Translations under genes and position numbers: made by a program
The notes under the pieces: model-generated
Told to the model about the DNA's origin: nothing
Database searches by the model: none
The model's input: only the letters and a program-made list of their open reading frames with translations
In this document: piece by piece, positions 61,366 through 64,000 of the stretch
Position numbering within the stretch: position 1 is the first letter of the stretch
Layout of the letters: each line of letters begins with the position of its first letter
From: Leptotrichia sp. oral taxon 223
Lineage (GTDB): Bacteria > Fusobacteriota > Fusobacteriia > Fusobacteriales > Leptotrichiaceae
Reading direction: 5' to 3'
DNA: 64,000 bases
Assembly: GCF_013394795.1 (NCBI RefSeq)
Contig: NZ_JABXYU010000001.1
Location: 1,798,001-1,862,000 of the forward strand

Positions 61366-64000
61366 ATGAAAAATAATCTTAAACAAGTAAAAAAAAGTTT
61401 ACGTTCATTTGCAAAAAGATGTAAAAATTTTAAATACACAGAATCTGCATTGATTGTATTTTTAATTGCTGGAATAATATTTACTGCTGGTAATTTGTTT
61501 CCTGCGGCATCAAAGGTTGATTCAAGTATGGAAAATCAAAAATATGCAATTTCCACATCAATGCAGGATATACAAAAAACTTTGAAAAAAACAAGAACAG
61601 AAAATAATAAATTAATAAAATATATAACTTTGGAATTGATTCAATTAATGGAACAAGGGGACCATGTTATAAAAAGTCCTTGGAGCAGCTGGCAATACGG
61701 CATAAATTATTTTAATAATAACTGGAATGGAACTTATAAGGGAAGAGGAGACAAGCAGGCGAAATATCCTTATGAAGGAGTATATACTAGAAGTAATGAC
61801 GTATTTGTAAGAAATACATCTCCACTAAGTAATCAGTACAAAAAATTACCTTCAACGGGTTTGGCACAAACAAGTTATGGTTTAATCAGCAATACACGTG
61901 AACAGGAACCATTAGTAAGTGCTAAGGCAGAAGTAGCAATAATTCCGAGAGTAGTATTAAAGAATCCTTTAAATGTAATAACTCCCACAATGACAGAGCC
62001 AAATCCAACAACACCGAATATAGCAATAAAACCGCCAAAACCAATAAAAATTGTGGAACCGACAGCACCAAATGTAAATCCAAACTTGCCAGAACCAAAT
62101 GCAAGTCCTTTTGTTGATTACTGTTTCACAGGATGTGGAAATAGTAATAGCTGGATAAATGGGGATTCTAGACGTTCTGGAGGAAATCGCACATATTATG
62201 CTGGAGTAGACCATGCTGGAAATTTCACTGATGAAGCAAGACCTGCTCAAGTAATTTATATAAATAATTCAAGTAATGCAGGTGGACCAGGTTTTTTGTA
62301 TAGTAATGATGCAAATGGTGTGACATTACATTTAGCTGGAAGCAGTGATGGAACACGAAATGTAGGAAGTGGAAATAAAGTAGCTGGGCAGATAGGAATA
62401 CATTCTGTAGCCGATGGTAAATTAGCTAATATTACCGCCAATTTATATGGTAGAGCTGCATTTCATTCAATAGAAACTTGGCATGCAGGACATAATTCGT
62501 ATGAGAATGTAACTGTTAAGCTTAAAGGGACAGACAATACAGTATTTCTTATTTATCCTGCGGCATGGGAAACTTTGGTTTTACATAATTCTGGAATATC
62601 AAGCTCTTCAACAAATTTTACTACAGTTAGGGCAGGAGCAGCTAATAAAAGAGGAACATTTGAAGGAAATGTAGATGTTACAATACCAGAAAATGCTACA
62701 AAAAATATTATTTATTCTGCTCTTGGAGTACAAGGGAGTTTTGGAATAACAAGTAATGGAAATTATATAATTGAAGGTCAAGGTAATATGGTGTACTCAG
62801 GATATGGGTATTCGCCAAATTATGGAGCAGGATTATACGGAGAAGTATACGATAATGGAACAAACAAAGTAAAAATTGGATCAGATTATAAGTATACTTT
62901 AAACGGAACTACAACTGTTAAGTCTGGTCCTTCAGCAAAAGACATGATACCATATATTAATTTATCATCATATGTTCAATCTTATGGAGATGACAATATA
63001 ATTTTATACTTTGGTAATAAGACAAATATAGATGGAGATCCATTTACAGATCGTACATCAAATGCTAACAATAAAAATAGTTGGAAAGAATCAGTCGTAG
63101 GAATTTATCAGGGAGAAATTGCTGCAAAAGCAGTTATTGGGAATAAACGTAGAAATACTGCAAGTGGCAGCGAAAATCAGACAGATACAGTCGGAACTAC
63201 ATATGGTGGTAATAAAATAGGTGGAGATAATCAATATGTTGAGACAAATGTTGGAGTATTTGCAAGATCGGGGCAAAGAAAAGGTATAACTCCTTCTGAT
63301 GATATGGCAGCATTAAATATTTTTGATAAGGATAAGATACATTCTTTGCAAATAAATGACGTGGATATTAAATTTGGAAAATATTCCAAGAGTGGAATTA
63401 TGTTTGCTTCTGAATATGGAACTGTAATGGATGTGGCAATGAGCACAAATAACAAAGAAATAATAACAACATTGTCAACTGATATAAAAGATAATGGAAA
63501 TGTTGCCTCAATAGGAGTGATAGGGGCATCGGGAGCTGGAAAAATTTCAGCTGATGATTCTGTAAATGAAGCGGCAACTGGAACTATTATTGCTTATTCA
63601 AATGGTGTTTGGGATAATAGTAAACACAGTATGAGTACTGCTACAGCGGGGAATCTTAAAGGGAAACCAAGTGAAATTAATATTGGTGCTAATGTCGAAC
63701 TTTCGGCGAGATACTTGAAAACAGGTGTTGATGCAAATGGTAATGAAACTGGAATAAACCCGATTGCTTATCTTGCAAAAGATGGAGGATTAGTTAGTGC
63801 TAAGGGAACAACAGATGCTAAAGGATTTGGTTCAATAATAGCATTTGCGGAAGGATATGACACTAATAACAAATCTACAGTATCGAAAGTAGAAACAACG
63901 GGGAAAATAACAGCTGTTGACGAATGGGTTTCAAATGATGATAAGACAGTACCGTATATTTATAAGAATATAGGGGGATTGGCTAAAAATAAAGGACACA
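61366..64000 (+). CDS. Second type V autotransporter, 3' end outside window
   Basis: Open from ATG 61366 (TAAGGAG site) to the window end, 878 codons. The N-terminus follows the plan of the gene at 42588: LKQVKKSLRSFAKRCKNFKY, a hydrophobic core, LELIQLMEQGDHVIKSPWSS, YKGRGDKQAKYPYEG, and a Pro-rich P-x-I spacer (TEPNPTTPNIAIKPPKPIKI). The passenger is different: fewer of the short GIYA repeats, long Gly/Asn/Ser-rich beta-strands, and VDYCFTGCGN with two Cys near residues 250-255. No barrel is visible yet. Likely a surface adhesin of the same family with another specificity. Confidence 0.9.
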   Translation, partial: MKNNLKQVKKSLRSFAKRCKNFKYTESALIVFLIAGIIFTAGNLFPAASKVDSSMENQKYAISTSMQDIQKTLKKTRTENNKLIKYITLELIQLMEQGDHVIKSPWSSWQYGINYFNNNWNGTYKGRGDKQAKYPYEGVYTRSNDVFVRNTSPLSNQYKKLPSTGLAQTSYGLISNTREQEPLVSAKAEVAIIPRVVLKNPLNVITPTMTEPNPTTPNIAIKPPKPIKIVEPTAPNVNPNLPEPNASPFVDYCFTGCGNSNSWINGDSRRSGGNRTYYAGVDHAGNFTDEARPAQVIYINNSSNAGGPGFLYSNDANGVTLHLAGSSDGTRNVGSGNKVAGQIGIHSVADGKLANITANLYGRAAFHSIETWHAGHNSYENVTVKLKGTDNTVFLIYPAAWETLVLHNSGISSSSTNFTTVRAGAANKRGTFEGNVDVTIPENATKNIIYSALGVQGSFGITSNGNYIIEGQGNMVYSGYGYSPNYGAGLYGEVYDNGTNKVKIGSDYKYTLNGTTTVKSGPSAKDMIPYINLSSYVQSYGDDNIILYFGNKTNIDGDPFTDRTSNANNKNSWKESVVGIYQGEIAAKAVIGNKRRNTASGSENQTDTVGTTYGGNKIGGDNQYVETNVGVFARSGQRKGITPSDDMAALNIFDKDKIHSLQINDVDIKFGKYSKSGIMFASEYGTVMDVAMSTNNKEIITTLSTDIKDNGNVASIGVIGASGAGKISADDSVNEAATGTIIAYSNGVWDNSKHSMSTATAGNLKGKPSEINIGANVELSARYLKTGVDANGNETGINPIAYLAKDGGLVSAKGTTDAKGFGSIIAFAEGYDTNNKSTVSKVETTGKITAVDEWVSNDDKTVPYIYKNIGGLAKNKGH

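Overview
The window looks like chromosomal DNA of a Leptotrichia-like member of the Fusobacteriota. The grounds are the very AT-rich sequence with A/T-ending codons, two very large type V autotransporters sharing a fusobacterial-type N-terminal region, AAA-ATPase/PD-(D/E)XK genes of a kind common in Fusobacteria, and a mix of Gram-negative (autotransporter, lipoproteins) and low-GC (EIICB, HxlR) gene types. This assignment is inference from gene content. No rRNA, tRNA or CRISPR array was seen.

Layout. 1-2541: end of an AEC-family transporter, an exported protein and a propeller-like protein. 2629-8272: polyamine block (speD, arginine decarboxylase, a GH108 lysozyme-like gene, speE, speB). Together these give arginine to agmatine to putrescine to spermidine. 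8314-20526: two AAA-ATPase/nuclease-like paralogues bracket a membrane-protein run (DUF2339, DUF3999, LemA, two DUF2207). 20634-25574: SemiSWEET, valS, two tiny lipoproteins, and an NfeD-SPFH pair. 26024-28611: nanE and a PTS EIICB behind a promoter flanked by an inverted repeat. 28717-29699: holA with a frameshift near its end. 30381-33952: two lipoproteins, then a degraded polymorphic-toxin tail and two ankyrin-type immunity-like genes made by an 898-bp tandem duplication. 34111-36085: TetR regulator and two flavodoxin-like genes. 36121-39285: a quinone/electrophile-type stress locus (LLM oxidoreductase, hydrolase and VOC dioxygenase, opposed by an HxlR regulator). 39519-42123: rpsT and gpmI. 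42219-53213: a 3541-residue autotransporter. 53467-61092: DUF4132 protein, a low-complexity anchored protein, ApbE-like, arginase-family and ClC genes. 61366-end: start of a second autotransporter.

The most interesting unexplained signal is a family of intergenic repeats at about 3748-4222 (two, head to head), 10013-10250, 25622-25941, 30130-30243 (decayed) and 39931-40453 (two, head to head). Each better-preserved copy has a long stem whose arms differ between copies but stay complementary, then a second hairpin with different stems around a similar 8-nt loop (RGCRWTKR), then an A-rich tail ending near ATTAATCAAAATA. In the four copies where I checked the long stem in full, imperfect pairs are G-T type (G-U in RNA) on one consistent strand. 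This points to a conserved folded RNA or single-stranded DNA that has been copied around the genome.
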